64,000 nucleotides of DNA from Lederbergia graminis (GCF_042655485.1 NZ_JBHSMC010000014.1:124001-188000); one strand, 5' to 3'; positions 42,065 to 51,221 are shown, numbered from the stretch's first letter. The notes: a model not told the origin generated them from the letters alone. Made by a program: numbers and translations.

Positions 42065-42979
42065 TTGAAAAATGTATTGCCAGATCATGTTCAAGAGTGG
42101 GTTTTACATACTGTTAATTCCCAAGGTAAGATCGTAGCAATTCAGCAATTACTTGGTGGAATGTCATCGGTGATGCATAAAATATCTATCCAAAGTGGTG
42201 AAGTACTTACAGATGTTGTGATTCGTCAAGTTGACAATGAAGAGTGGTTGGAAGAGGAACCCGACTTAGCACTACATGAGGCAAAGAGTCTTGAGTGGGC
42301 AATTGATGTTGATGTTCCAACTCCAAATCTTATCGCATATGACCAATCTGGGGCTATATGTGGTGTGCCAACTGTACTAATGACAAAGCTTGAAGGAGTA
42401 GTAGAATTACAGCCAAAAAACATGGAAGAATGGGTAGATGGCTTGGCAAATGCATTGGCAAAAGTTCATCAACTAAATGCAGATCATTTTCCGTATACAT
42501 ATTTTACATATCAAAACCTTTCAACTTTAGAGGTTCCTTCTTGGTCCTCATACAAAGAGCAATGGAGGCAAGTAATAGATATCGTAAAAGGTCCATGTCC
42601 TAAAACGCGGGAATGTTTTATTCACCGTGATTATCATGCTGCCAACGTATTATGGACAGGTAATAAAGTAAGTGGAATTGTAGATTGGGTGAACGCATGT
42701 AAAGGACCTGCTGGAATTGATGTTGGTCATTGTCGTGTTGATATGGCTCAATTACATGGAGTCGAGTACTCAGATGCTTTTTTAACTGCATATCAGAAAC
42801 ATGCCGGAGAGCTTTTTCTATACGACCCATATTGGGATTTAATTGCATTAATTGATATCTTATTTGGACCACCTGAAGTTTATCCTGGATGGCCAGCATT
42901 GGGAGTAAAGGGATTAACAAATGAGATAATAGCACATCGTTTAGATGAATACATGCTAAGCTTATTAAAGAGAATATAG
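42065..42979 (+). CDS. APH-fold phosphotransferase
   Basis: This 304-residue protein has the APH/choline kinase fold, with the Brenner motif HRDYHAANVLW and metal site GIVDWVN. The N-terminal lobe has GGMSSVMHKISIQ and VVIRQVD with the ATP-binding region. Its substrate is unknown. TTG 42065 follows GAAGAGGTG. It has its own promoter under a perfect palindrome and a strong terminator, so it is not part of the lysine operon. Confidence 0.83.
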   Translation: MKNVLPDHVQEWVLHTVNSQGKIVAIQQLLGGMSSVMHKISIQSGEVLTDVVIRQVDNEEWLEEEPDLALHEAKSLEWAIDVDVPTPNLIAYDQSGAICGVPTVLMTKLEGVVELQPKNMEEWVDGLANALAKVHQLNADHFPYTYFTYQNLSTLEVPSWSSYKEQWRQVIDIVKGPCPKTRECFIHRDYHAANVLWTGNKVSGIVDWVNACKGPAGIDVGHCRVDMAQLHGVEYSDAFLTAYQKHAGELFLYDPYWDLIALIDILFGPPEVYPGWPALGVKGLTNEIIAHRLDEYMLSLLKRI

Positions 42980-43024
42980 AAAAAAGGATGTATGATCGAA
43001 TCGTCGATGTACATCCTTTTTTTT
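42980..43024. terminator. bidirectional terminator between APH-like and MFS genes
   Basis: AAAAGGATGTA pairs with TACATCCTTTT (42982-42992, 43010-43020), followed by TTTT; A-rich on the other side. Confidence 0.87.
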
Positions 43025-43026
43025 AT

Positions 43027-44175
43027 TCAAGCTTCCTGCCTAAATGTATCTCTCTTTAGTAAAATAACAGAAGCTACTACTACTAATAAAATCCCTGCTA
43101 GCATAAATCCCCCATTCGCACTTAACTCCAGTAATCCTGTAATTCCGGAACCAATGACAACTCCGAAAGAGAAAAACGCATAGAAATATCCATAAGCTTT
43201 TCCGCGGTTAGTTTCCTCCGTTGCTTCAATTAAGATGGAATTGAGTGAAGGGAATAGGAAGGCAAATCCAATTCCGTACAATCCCATAATGATATACATG
43301 AAAGGGATACTTGAAGCCAAACTAATAAGGAGTAGACTAATTCCCATCATTCCCATTCCGAAGGTAACTGTTTTAACTGGCTTGACTCTATCGAAAACAT
43401 TGTTAGTAGGTAAGACAAATATGAGAATCGCAACAATTCCAAATGTACTTAATAAGAGACCGCTAGTTTGTGTATCTTGACCGAGATCCACTACTTTCAA
43501 CGGTAACATGTATGCAAGAACACCTTGAGAGAACATTAAGAAAAATGCTCCGGAAAATGCCTTTATCATAAGTGAGTTTTGGAAGAAGGAACGTACTGTT
43601 AACTTATCCTTCGGCTGCTTATCTTCTTTACGAGTAACAACTTTTGAACGTAAAAAGATAAAGGAAAGAAGGCCTAAAATAATCAAAGCGATAGCAGTAA
43701 CGGTTAGCACAGTCACTTCATTTGTTTTACTAGAAAGAATACCGCTGAATGCTGGACCAATAACAGCTGCTAATCCAACAAATGCTCCTGAAAGAGCAGA
43801 ACCTTTTCCTTTTTTATTCTCTGTTATGGAGTTAGCTAAGTAGGTAAAGGCAGCTGGGACAATTAATCCTGCTGTTAGTCCATGTAAAAAGCGGACAAAT
43901 AACAATGTCCACGCATTGTCAGCTAAGTGATAGGAAAATAGCATTAAACCGGATGAAAATAAGCCGGCCACTAATATGAGGAAAGGGCCTTTTTTATCTG
44001 TTAAAAATCCTGATGCAACATTTCCAATCGTATTTGAAAAAGAATACATCCCAACAGCTAATCCCGCTAATAAAGGAGTGGCACCAAGTGATGTTGCAAG
44101 TGGAGTCATAATCGGTAGTTGAGTAAATAGATCAAAAAATGAAAAAAACACGATAATATATACGAAAACACGCAT
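43027..44175 (-). CDS. MFS transporter
   Basis: The 382-residue twelve-helix protein has the MFS loop GNVASGFLTDKKGP between helices 2 and 3 and drug/proton-antiporter-like helix 5 features (ALSGAFVGLAAVIGPAFSGI). The substrate is unknown. It is a single gene without a clear regulator next to it. Confidence 0.88.
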   Translation of the reverse strand: MRVFVYIIVFFSFFDLFTQLPIMTPLATSLGATPLLAGLAVGMYSFSNTIGNVASGFLTDKKGPFLILVAGLFSSGLMLFSYHLADNAWTLLFVRFLHGLTAGLIVPAAFTYLANSITENKKGKGSALSGAFVGLAAVIGPAFSGILSSKTNEVTVLTVTAIALIILGLLSFIFLRSKVVTRKEDKQPKDKLTVRSFFQNSLMIKAFSGAFFLMFSQGVLAYMLPLKVVDLGQDTQTSGLLLSTFGIVAILIFVLPTNNVFDRVKPVKTVTFGMGMMGISLLLISLASSIPFMYIIMGLYGIGFAFLFPSLNSILIEATEETNRGKAYGYFYAFFSFGVVIGSGITGLLELSANGGFMLAGILLVVVASVILLKRDTFRQEA

Positions 44176-44344
44176 AATATTGTATCCCCCATCAATAATT
44201 TACCTAATTATATAATCTCTTTTTTGGGGAAAATAGGCAAGAGGATAGGCTTGTTTAGAGTTGAAAAAGAAGTGGTAATTAAGACTTTAGTGAATGAAAG
44301 TTCATTAGGTATACTATTAAATTTATTATTGTTTGGAGGATTTC

Positions 44345-45901
44345 ATGAATAAACAATTATGGAAAAATCCCGTATTTACTGTTTCAGCTATCATTATTGT
44401 GTTCTTTGTGTTAGTTGGTGGATTAATGCCTGAAACGTTTGGGCGGGTGTCAGGAAAACTATTTGAGTTCACGACCGTTAATTTTGGGTGGTTTTATTTG
44501 ATAGGGGTACTTATTATTATTATCTTTTTAATAGGTTTAGCAATAAGTAAATATGGAGCTATACGAATCGGTGGCGAGGATGAAAAACCTCAATTTCCCT
44601 TTTTTACATGGATAGGAATGTTGTTCTCAGCAGGCTTTGGGGTTGGTCTAGTTTTTTGGGGGATTGCGGAACCAATGAGTCACTTTTTTACAGCGCCAAT
44701 GGTAGGGATCGAGGTGCAAACGGAGGAAGCAGCAAGATTAGCGATGGGATATTCATTTTTCCATTGGGGGATAAGTCAATGGGCTGTTTTTGCGATAGTA
44801 GGGCTCGTCATTGGTTTTCTCCAATTCCGTAAGAAAAAGGATGGATTAGTTTCTACTGCACTAGAACCAATAACCGGAGATAAGACGTTTGTAAAAAATA
44901 CAATAGATTCACTTGCTGTTATTGCAACTGTTATGGGGATGGCAACTTCCGTTGGTCTCGGTGTTCTTCAAATGTATGGAGGAATAGATGCTTTGTTTGA
45001 TCTTAATCAAACATTTAGTATACAGCTTATTATCATTGTTGTGATGCTTCTTGCTTATATGCTTTCCTCCATCACAGGGTTGGATAAGGGGATGAGGTTT
45101 TTAAGCAATTTAAATTTAGGACTTGCTTTAGGGTTACTATTATTTGTTTTTATTACTGGTCCAAGTGTTTTTATTTTAGAAACATTTACGCTAGCAATTG
45201 GAGATTATATAACTAATTTCATTCAATATAGTTTACGTCTACAACCATATAGAGGTGGAACTTGGGTACGAGAGTGGACAATCTTCTACTGGGCTTGGGC
45301 AATTGCTTGGTCTCCGTTTGTAGGTGCTTTTGTTGCACGGGTATCTAGAGGAAGAACCATTCGTGAGTTTATCGCTGGAGTAATGGTTATCCCACCGTTA
45401 ATAGCATGCTTATGGATAGCTGCATTTGGTGGAACAGCAATTTGGTACGACTTAAATGAAAATGCGGGAATTGCGGAGGCAGTCAACAAAGACATTACAT
45501 CTGCGCTATTTGAAACTTTTCAGCATTTACCATTGTCCAATGTCTTGTCTTTAATAGCTCTATTACTTATTTTCACATTTTTAGTTACCTCTGCGGATTC
45601 AGCTACTTATATATTAGCAAGTATGACAACAAAGGGGAGTTTAAATCCTCCTATGGTCGCGAAGATAGTATGGGGATTACTAATGGCTGCAATTGCAGGA
45701 GTACTGTTATATGCTGGTGGTTTAGAGGCGTTACAAACCGCATCGTTAATCTCTGCGTTACCATTTACATTATTATTGTTATTACTTATCATCTCCCTAT
45801 CGAAGCTTTTGAAAAAGGAGCCATTACCAATTAGGAAAGCTGACTTAAGACGATTTAAAAGGTTGGAAAAGGCAGCTAATAGTAAGGAAAAGAAAAAATA
45901 G
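44345..45901 (+). CDS. BCCT family betaine/choline/carnitine transporter
   Basis: The 518-residue protein has twelve helices and the BCCT core: FPFFTWIGMLFSAGFGVGLV, FWGIAEPMSHF, the substrate-site FHWGISQWAVFAIVGLVIGF and the WTIFYWAWAIAWSPFVGAFV helix with the Trp-rich motif. It imports compatible solutes such as glycine betaine with Na+. Start ATG 44345 follows TTTGGAGGA. With Mrp it supports life under osmotic stress. The exact solute cannot be told. Confidence 0.93.
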   Translation: MNKQLWKNPVFTVSAIIIVFFVLVGGLMPETFGRVSGKLFEFTTVNFGWFYLIGVLIIIIFLIGLAISKYGAIRIGGEDEKPQFPFFTWIGMLFSAGFGVGLVFWGIAEPMSHFFTAPMVGIEVQTEEAARLAMGYSFFHWGISQWAVFAIVGLVIGFLQFRKKKDGLVSTALEPITGDKTFVKNTIDSLAVIATVMGMATSVGLGVLQMYGGIDALFDLNQTFSIQLIIIVVMLLAYMLSSITGLDKGMRFLSNLNLGLALGLLLFVFITGPSVFILETFTLAIGDYITNFIQYSLRLQPYRGGTWVREWTIFYWAWAIAWSPFVGAFVARVSRGRTIREFIAGVMVIPPLIACLWIAAFGGTAIWYDLNENAGIAEAVNKDITSALFETFQHLPLSNVLSLIALLLIFTFLVTSADSATYILASMTTKGSLNPPMVAKIVWGLLMAAIAGVLLYAGGLEALQTASLISALPFTLLLLLLIISLSKLLKKEPLPIRKADLRRFKRLEKAANSKEKKK

Positions 45902-45908
45902 TAAATAA

Positions 45909-45945
45909 AGAGATCTGAAATAAAAAAATAATTCAGATCTCTTGT
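45909..45945 (+). terminator. terminator after the BCCT gene
   Basis: An 11-bp perfect stem AGAGATCTGAA/TTCAGATCTCT is followed by only a weak T tract (TGTTG). Confidence 0.6.
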
Positions 45946-45981
45946 TGACTATTTTTGGAATTCTGCATATACTTATTATAG

Positions 45982-46114
45982 CTACTTTGTTTAACCAAGT
46001 AGTGTTTTTTATCCAAAGTATCTTGTTTCACAAGATAGTGGGTTTGTGGAAACTAAACTATTATTGCAAAGCTTCCACATTTTTATTTATCAACTACCTT
46101 GTTTAACAAGTTAG
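45982..46114 (+). promoter_or_regulatory. three copies of a PadR-type operator
   Basis: Three related dyads lie upstream of the PadR gene: CTACTTTGTTTAACCAAGTAG (one residue longer than a clean copy; 45982-46002), TATCTTG-TTTCA-CAAGATA (46019-46037, perfect) and a third at 46094-46114 (CTACCTTG-TTTAA-CAAGTTAG). Each has GTG or GTGG just after. The perfect copy has the same 7-5-7 geometry as the operator of the other PadR gene at 7068-7086, with a different sequence. Confidence 0.75.
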
Positions 46115-46129
46115 TGGAGGAGGTTGTAT

Positions 46130-46465
46130 ATGTCTATAAGAAGTCAACTGCTAAAAGGGATATTAGATGGATGTGTTTTAGCTGTGATTGAAAAAGAACC
46201 AGTATACGGCTACGAACTTTCTAAAAAGTTACAGGATATCGGTCTTCATGATGTAAGTGAAGGAACTATCTACCCTGTTTTATTAAGGCTTCAGAAAAAT
46301 AAACTAATACGAGGCGAAATGAGACCATCTGATACAGGACCAAACCGTAAGTATTATTTTCTCACTGATCTTGGTAAAGAGAATCTAGCAACAATATCAG
46401 CCGAATGGGAACAAATATCAAAACCTGTAAATGAATTATTTATTAGAAGGGAGAGCAAGGAATGA
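46130..46465 (+). CDS. PadR family transcriptional regulator
   Basis: The 111-residue winged-helix repressor shows ILDGCVLAVIEKEPVYGYEL, the recognition part VSEGTIYPVLLRLQKNKLIR and the wing PNRKYYFLTDLGKE. Start ATG 46130 follows GGAGGAGG. It is translationally coupled to the following DUF1129 gene. Three dyads upstream are its likely operators, suggesting tight cooperative autorepression of the three-gene operon. Confidence 0.92.
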   Translation: MSIRSQLLKGILDGCVLAVIEKEPVYGYELSKKLQDIGLHDVSEGTIYPVLLRLQKNKLIRGEMRPSDTGPNRKYYFLTDLGKENLATISAEWEQISKPVNELFIRRESKE

Positions 46466-47142
46466 AGGCGAGCCTGTTAATTGAGGAAAATAATCGAAAA
46501 AGAGATTTGTTGACTCCTGAGAATGAGAAATATTATAGCGATATGATGCTGTATATCCGACTACAACTCACACTATCGGAGCAAAAATCTGAGGAAATAT
46601 TAATGGAACTGCTAGATCATTTATTAGATGGGCAAAACGAAGGGAAGACTGCTCGAGATATTTTTGGTAACAATCCAAAAGCTTATGCAGACGAAATTAT
46701 TAAACATTTACCTAATGAAGATAAACGGCAAATTTCCACTTTTGTCCTAAGCACCATTATGGATTTACTCAGTTGGGTACTCATGATTAATGGGCTTGGT
46801 ATTCTGATTATTTCTCAATTCAAAGAAATAGAGTCGGAAATTTATCCAGTTAATGTCGCAATCTTAGTTGGAGTTATCCTTTGTATCATTTTATTTGGCA
46901 TTTGGTATATTTTTAGATTAATCAAGAATTCATTATTTCTAGAAAAGTCTAGTGATAAGAAAGATATGGTGAAAGCTGGGCTTTTCGGTGCTATTGGATT
47001 TATGTTAATCCTAGTAGTGGTAAAGTTTATTCCCAATATTGGTCCTGCCGTTCATTTTCCTTGGTGGCTTTCATTTTCTCTCGGAGCGATTATTTGGTTT
47101 GTAAGGTTTATTTACAAAAAACGAGTTGGAGGGAGGGAATAA
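46462..47142 (+). CDS. DUF1129-like membrane protein, PadR partner 1
   Basis: The 226-residue protein has an N-terminal helical soluble domain (about 1-90: LTLSEQKSEEILMELLDHLL, DIFGNNPKAYADEIIKHLP) and about five membrane helices, matching the DUF1129/DUF1700-type proteins that regularly follow PadR regulators. Its start overlaps the PadR stop. Function is unknown; a sensor of envelope stress that talks to the PadR protein is one possibility. Confidence 0.78.
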   Translation: MKASLLIEENNRKRDLLTPENEKYYSDMMLYIRLQLTLSEQKSEEILMELLDHLLDGQNEGKTARDIFGNNPKAYADEIIKHLPNEDKRQISTFVLSTIMDLLSWVLMINGLGILIISQFKEIESEIYPVNVAILVGVILCIILFGIWYIFRLIKNSLFLEKSSDKKDMVKAGLFGAIGFMLILVVVKFIPNIGPAVHFPWWLSFSLGAIIWFVRFIYKKRVGGRE

Positions 47143-47143
47143 C

Positions 47144-47911
47144 ATGGTGTTATCGAAAAAAAGTACTAACTTTATAGAAAATCTTCGCTTGTATCTTCTT
47201 ACATCCGGAAAAAAAGAAAAGGAAGTTGATGAATTAATAGAGGAATTAACTGCTCATTTAATCGAATCTGAGAAACAAGGAAAAAGCATCGATCAAATAA
47301 TTGAAGGAACTCCAGAAGAATACATGCAATCATTGAAAAATGAAATGGATACTGATTTTACTATGTTGTTTAAATATATACCTATATTCATCATTGGTAT
47401 GTTAGCCTATTTCTTTATGGGTCCCGCCATCAGAGGTGATCTTGAGATTAATCTCATACAACTAATCTGTTTTCCTTTTGTAGCGGTATTGGCGATGATT
47501 TTATATGTGCGGTTTCTTCAAACTTCTAGTAAAAAGCAATATTCTAATAAGAAATTATTCATAGGCGGCATGTTTGCCAGCATGGGTGTAACATTATTAT
47601 TTGTAATATTAATACTAGGAAGTCACTTTATTGCCGAACCAATCTACACAGCAAATGATACGGTTAAATGGATAGTAATCGCAATCTGCACGATCATTTT
47701 TGTCGTATTGTCAATATGGACAAAAACCTGGATTACAATTGTCATTCCGGCGATTCTTTTTATCCCTGATTATCTCACACGTTTTGCGGAATTAAGTATT
47801 AATGAAATCCTCATCGCTAATGTATCGACATTTATACTTCTATTTACCGTTTTAATCCTATATGTAGTCATAAAGGAGAAAATGAAGAAGAAAAATGCTG
47901 CAAACAGCTAG
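47144..47911 (+). CDS. DUF1129-like membrane protein, PadR partner 2
   Basis: The 255-residue protein has the same plan as its neighbour: a helical N-terminal domain (KKEKEVDELIEELTAHLIES, then GTPEEYMQSLKNE) and six to seven membrane helices. The two probably arose by duplication and may form a heteromer. Start ATG 47144 follows GGAGGGAGG one base after the previous stop. It ends just before the repeat composite at 47918. Confidence 0.76.
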   Translation: MVLSKKSTNFIENLRLYLLTSGKKEKEVDELIEELTAHLIESEKQGKSIDQIIEGTPEEYMQSLKNEMDTDFTMLFKYIPIFIIGMLAYFFMGPAIRGDLEINLIQLICFPFVAVLAMILYVRFLQTSSKKQYSNKKLFIGGMFASMGVTLLFVILILGSHFIAEPIYTANDTVKWIVIAICTIIFVVLSIWTKTWITIVIPAILFIPDYLTRFAELSINEILIANVSTFILLFTVLILYVVIKEKMKKKNAANS

Positions 47912-47917
47912 AAGTAA

Positions 47918-48357
47918 GAGGCTGGGACAGAGGAATATGGATGCAAATAAAAACCGAACAATAACTTGATTTTAAAACAAAATAGTTCAGTCACCTTTTC
48001 AATTACAAAAATTTTATAGTTACCAGCGGAGGAAATACACGAAGACTCCTGCGGGAATAAAGGCCTCGATGAGACCCCGCAGGCAGAAAAGCGAAGGCGA
48101 CTGATCAGCGGCGTACGAACGGGAGCCAATCCTGTACTGAGATAAAGGAAACACGGCGAGGAACGAGCCGATGTTGACTTATCGTAGGGAAAGGATTGGC
48201 TCGTTCGCTAGCCGCTAGGAGTCTAAGCTAGACAGGCGTTTAGCGCCGAGGAGGCTCATTAGCCGCCCGCGGAAAGCGAAGTGTATTTCCGAAGCGTTAT
48301 AGCTACACTTACATTGTTCGGATTTACATTCAAGTCAAATAGTTATGTCTCAACCTC
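47918..48357 (+). repeat. family B repeat (GAGGCTGGGACA...TGTCTCAACCTC) interrupted by a family C repeat
   Basis: The outer element starts GAGGCTGGGACA and ends TGTCTCAACCTC, an imperfect inverted end pair. Inside are ACTCCTGCGGGAA and CCGCGGAAAGCGAAGTGTA, which are shared with family A, so the cores of A and B are related although their ends differ. A complete family C unit (48085-48234) is inserted in the middle. No clear target duplication was found around the outer element. The composite fills the gap between the PadR operon and the convergent sensor kinase. Confidence 0.8.
48085..48234 (+). repeat. family C structured repeat, nested copy (150 bp)
   Basis: This unit begins AGAAAAGCG and ends AGCTAGACA. 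The conserved middle is GAGATAAAGGAAACACGG and GATGTTGACTTATCGTAGG. Three stems can form: AGCGGC/GCCGCT (48107-48112, 48211-48216), GAGCCAATCCT/AGGATTGGCTC (48123-48133, 48192-48202) and CGGC/GCCG (48154-48157, 48167-48170). The other copies at 58812 and 58958 keep the pairing with different bases. Confidence 0.85.
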
Positions 48358-48460
48358 TTTGGATTGCACATTTATGAGCAATTTACGGTTACTTATGTAT
48401 CGGTATCGTGCATTTTCTTTAATCCCTTCTGAAAAGGGAGAAGCCAATCGATCCGAAAGC

Positions 48461-49417
48461 TTAAAAAGTTATCGTTACAGTGGTGCCTTTTTCTATCTCT
48501 GATTCAATCTCCACTTGATGGCCAAGCTTTTCACATACTTCCTTCACAAGATACAAGCCCATTCCGGTGGATTCGCGATATTGACGGCCGTTTTCTCCGG
48601 TGAAAAATGGATGAAATACTCGTTTTCTATCACTTACAGGGATGCCAATTCCAAAGTCTTGTACCTTAATTGAATTTTCTTGAATGGACACAATCATTTT
48701 TTGTGCCTTTCCTGTAGAATATTTAACTGCATTTGTTATTAATTGATTCATAATAAATACTAGCCATTTTTCGTCTGATTCCACGATGATTGTTTCACCA
48801 TGAATTTCAGGGTACACACGGTTACTAATGAATAACCGCTTATTTTCTCGAATGGCATCATCTATTACTTTTTTCATTGAAACAGGCTCTACTTGAAAGT
48901 CATGTTCGAAGGTTTCAAGTCTTGCAGCATATAAAACCATTTCAAGACCTCTGCTAATTTTCTCGGCTTCTTCTCGTATACTGCGCAGATTTTCATCATC
49001 CGAATCTTGAGTTATTAGTTCCATCACGGATAATGGGGTCTTCATTTGGTGTACCCATTGATTAATAAATGTTAAGTGATTTGCACGTTTATTTTCTTGA
49101 AGATGAAGTTCATTAATATATTGGGAATACTGCGATTTTAACAAGTTAGTCAATGCTTCTGGTATGGGGGCATTGCCTAATTGTTGTACTGCATCGGTTA
49201 GTTCATATGAAGTAGCTGTAAGCCGTTTATAATACTCTTTATGAGTTAAATAGCGATAAATTAAATACATGGATAATAGAAAAATAGTGATAAACAAGCA
49301 GTAAATGGCAGTTGGTATGTTTGTATATCCATCTAAGTAGACGATTGTTAGTACAAAGATTATTTGAATGATATTAATGAAAATAAGAGGAAGATGTTCA
49401 CGAAAAAATAGCTTCAT
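48461..49417 (-). CDS. Bce/Yxd-type intramembrane-sensing histidine kinase
   Basis: The 318-residue kinase has two N-terminal membrane helices with almost no extracellular loop (LPLIFINIIQIIFVLTIVYL and AIYCLFITIFLLSMYLIYRY), the hallmark of intramembrane-sensing kinases that read a BceAB-type transporter. The H box is HQMKTPLSVME; the ATP-binding part has NQLITNAVKYS (N box), DFGIGIP (G1) and GMGLYLVKEV (G2). It overlaps the response-regulator gene by one base. Length fits the YxdK/BceS group. The matching transporter lies 3.5 kb away on the other strand. Confidence 0.92.
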   Translation of the reverse strand: MKLFFREHLPLIFINIIQIIFVLTIVYLDGYTNIPTAIYCLFITIFLLSMYLIYRYLTHKEYYKRLTATSYELTDAVQQLGNAPIPEALTNLLKSQYSQYINELHLQENKRANHLTFINQWVHQMKTPLSVMELITQDSDDENLRSIREEAEKISRGLEMVLYAARLETFEHDFQVEPVSMKKVIDDAIRENKRLFISNRVYPEIHGETIIVESDEKWLVFIMNQLITNAVKYSTGKAQKMIVSIQENSIKVQDFGIGIPVSDRKRVFHPFFTGENGRQYRESTGMGLYLVKEVCEKLGHQVEIESEIEKGTTVTITF

Positions 49418-50112
49418 TACGTATTCTCTCCTAAAGTAAGGCGATATCCTACACCACGAACTGTTTCAATTACGTTTTCTATCCCTAGTTCTTGTAATCT
49501 TTTACGGAGACGGGTTACATTCACATTTAATGTATTCTCATCCACAAAAGACTGATCATCCCATAACTTTTCGAGTATATCTTCACGTGCAACAACTCTT
49601 GGAGACTTTTCCAACAACATTTCCAATAATACTGCTTCTTTCTTTGTTAATGTTACCGTTGCTCCTTCTACCTCTAACTCTAGTCGTTCCATATAAAGCG
49701 TTAGTTCATTAAGATGCATAACTCTCTCTTCGGGTTTTGGAGCATATTCTCCATACGCTCGTCGTAAATTACTACGGATCTTTGCCATTACAACTTCATA
49801 GTGAAATGGCTTCGTTATATAATCATCCGCCCCATTTTCCAATGCCATCACTTGATCCATCTCACCCGCACGAGCAGATATGAAAAGGATAGGGCACGTA
49901 GAAAGTGCACGGATTTGCCTACACCAATAGTAACCGTCATAACTAGGTAAATTCACATCTAATAAGACAAGTGCAGGTTTAACTTTTTTAAATATATCTA
50001 TTACATTCTCGAAATCCTCTGTAATAATGGCTCTATAATTATACTTTTCCAAATAATTCTGGAGGAGCTTCGCAATCTTTGGGTCATCTTCCACAATCAG
50101 AATCTTTGTCAT
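49417..50112 (-). CDS. OmpR-family response regulator (BceR/YxdJ type)
   Basis: The 231-residue regulator has a receiver domain (ILIVEDDPKIAKLL, phospho-Asp in LVLLDVNLPSYDGYYW, Thr/Ser in LFISARAGEMDQ, Lys in DDYITKPF) and a C-terminal winged helix (LTKKEAVLLEMLLEKSPRVV, DENTLNVNVTRLRKRL). Start ATG 50112 follows AAAGGAAG with good spacing; a longer frame upstream has no ribosome site. It should activate the BceAB-type operon at 52882 through the TTACA-N4-TGTAA box. Confidence 0.93.
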   Translation of the reverse strand: MTKILIVEDDPKIAKLLQNYLEKYNYRAIITEDFENVIDIFKKVKPALVLLDVNLPSYDGYYWCRQIRALSTCPILFISARAGEMDQVMALENGADDYITKPFHYEVVMAKIRSNLRRAYGEYAPKPEERVMHLNELTLYMERLELEVEGATVTLTKKEAVLLEMLLEKSPRVVAREDILEKLWDDQSFVDENTLNVNVTRLRKRLQELGIENVIETVRGVGYRLTLGENT

Positions 50113-50246
50113 TTTCATTCTTCCTTTTTCTAAAATATGTGCTTTTAACATTACATAATCGCCTGGAAAGTTCAAGAGATAATTGAGTGTACATGACATT
50201 TAAAAATCAGCTAGGACATATATATAGTAATAAAGGAGGGAGGCTA

Positions 50247-50735
50247 ATGGGAAAGGAATTTTCTAATAAGACTTCGTCAAAAGCAGCTATTTATATTGGT
50301 GTAATTTTGGGCATGGCTGGTATCATGCTTATGTTCATCAATGACCCAGTGGGATGGTCCACAATAGGATTAGCACTTATCTTATTTTTGGTATTACGAT
50401 ATTTTGGAGATGATACGACCGTTTCTTGTGATGAACAAGGATTTAAAGTAAAGATAGTTAGTAAAAGAAAAGGAACTACCGTAAAGGAATATGCATGGGA
50501 GGATGTAACTGGAACATATTACTACGAGTATGAGTCCGGTGGAGAAGATAGTTCCATCTCTCGTTTTTTTCAAGTGAATACGGCAGAAGGGATTGCCTTT
50601 AATATGGAGGCTATGAAGAGCTTCGATGAGTTAATAGAAATTTTTAATGAAAATACAAAGCATCTTTCCTATAAATGGGCAAAGATAGACGGATTTCAGA
50701 ACACTTATATTCAACAAGAGCGCATGTTCCAGTAA
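50247..50735 (+). CDS. two-helix membrane protein with a PH-like strand domain
   Basis: The 162-residue protein has two adjacent membrane helices (AAIYIGVILGMAGIMLMFI, TIGLALILFLVLRYF; about residues 13-53) followed by a strand-rich domain (TVSCDEQGFKVKIV, EYAWEDVTGTYYYEYESGGE) that resembles bacterial PH-like domains (YxxW-EDV pattern). Function is unknown. I chose ATG 50247 because of the strong AAAGGAGGGAGG site. It is divergent from the response regulator and may share its control region. Confidence 0.75.
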   Translation: MGKEFSNKTSSKAAIYIGVILGMAGIMLMFINDPVGWSTIGLALILFLVLRYFGDDTTVSCDEQGFKVKIVSKRKGTTVKEYAWEDVTGTYYYEYESGGEDSSISRFFQVNTAEGIAFNMEAMKSFDELIEIFNENTKHLSYKWAKIDGFQNTYIQQERMFQ

Positions 50736-50779
50736 ACTTTACACTCCTTTTTTTCTACAATTTACGTTATGAAAAAGGA

Positions 50780-50807
50780 GAGATAAAACATATGAATGTT
50801 TTATCTC
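50780..50807. other. hairpin GATAAAACAT/ATGTTTTATC
   Basis: A perfect 10-bp stem with an ATGA loop lies 45 bp after the previous gene. On the plus strand no T tract follows; on the minus strand TCTCCTTTTTC follows. It may be a weak terminator or an operator. Confidence 0.4.
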
Positions 50808-50906
50808 CCTTACTATACATACCCTCGTTAAAACCTCATTCATGACCTTTTTCCGTTTAGCCTCGAAGATTGTATGGTGGTATACTTCTTTTAGAGGAGT
50901 GAGACC

Positions 50907-51221
50907 ATGCATCCATTTACAAAAGAAGTAGTATCGATTTTAAAGGAAATTCCACAAGGAAAAGTTGTGACATATGGACAAATCGCCAAACTTGCAGGCA
51001 ATCCACGCGGTGCTAGGCAAGTTTCTAGAATCCTTCATTCTATGAGTGAGAAACATAGCTTACCGTGGCATAGAGTAGTAAACGCAAAAGGTGAAATCGT
51101 CATTGCCAACCCAGAAATAGCTCTCCAGCAAAAACTCCTTCTAGAAAGTGAAGGTGTAGAGTTAATCAATGATAAACGTGTTGATTTAAGTCGTTATCAA
51201 GTGGGGACGATGGATGAGTAA
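50907..51221 (+). CDS. alkyltransferase-like (ATL) protein
   Basis: The 104-residue protein is the DNA-binding domain of O6-alkylguanine alkyltransferase (IPQGKVVTYGQIAKLAGNPR, GARQVSRILHSM), but the reactive cysteine of PCHR is replaced: the motif reads LPWHRVVNAKGEI with Trp54. ATL proteins bind O6-alkylguanine without repairing it and hand the lesion to nucleotide excision repair. The start follows AGAGGAGTGAG. A short UvrA paralog lies elsewhere in the window but is not linked. Confidence 0.93.
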   Translation: MHPFTKEVVSILKEIPQGKVVTYGQIAKLAGNPRGARQVSRILHSMSEKHSLPWHRVVNAKGEIVIANPEIALQQKLLLESEGVELINDKRVDLSRYQVGTMDE

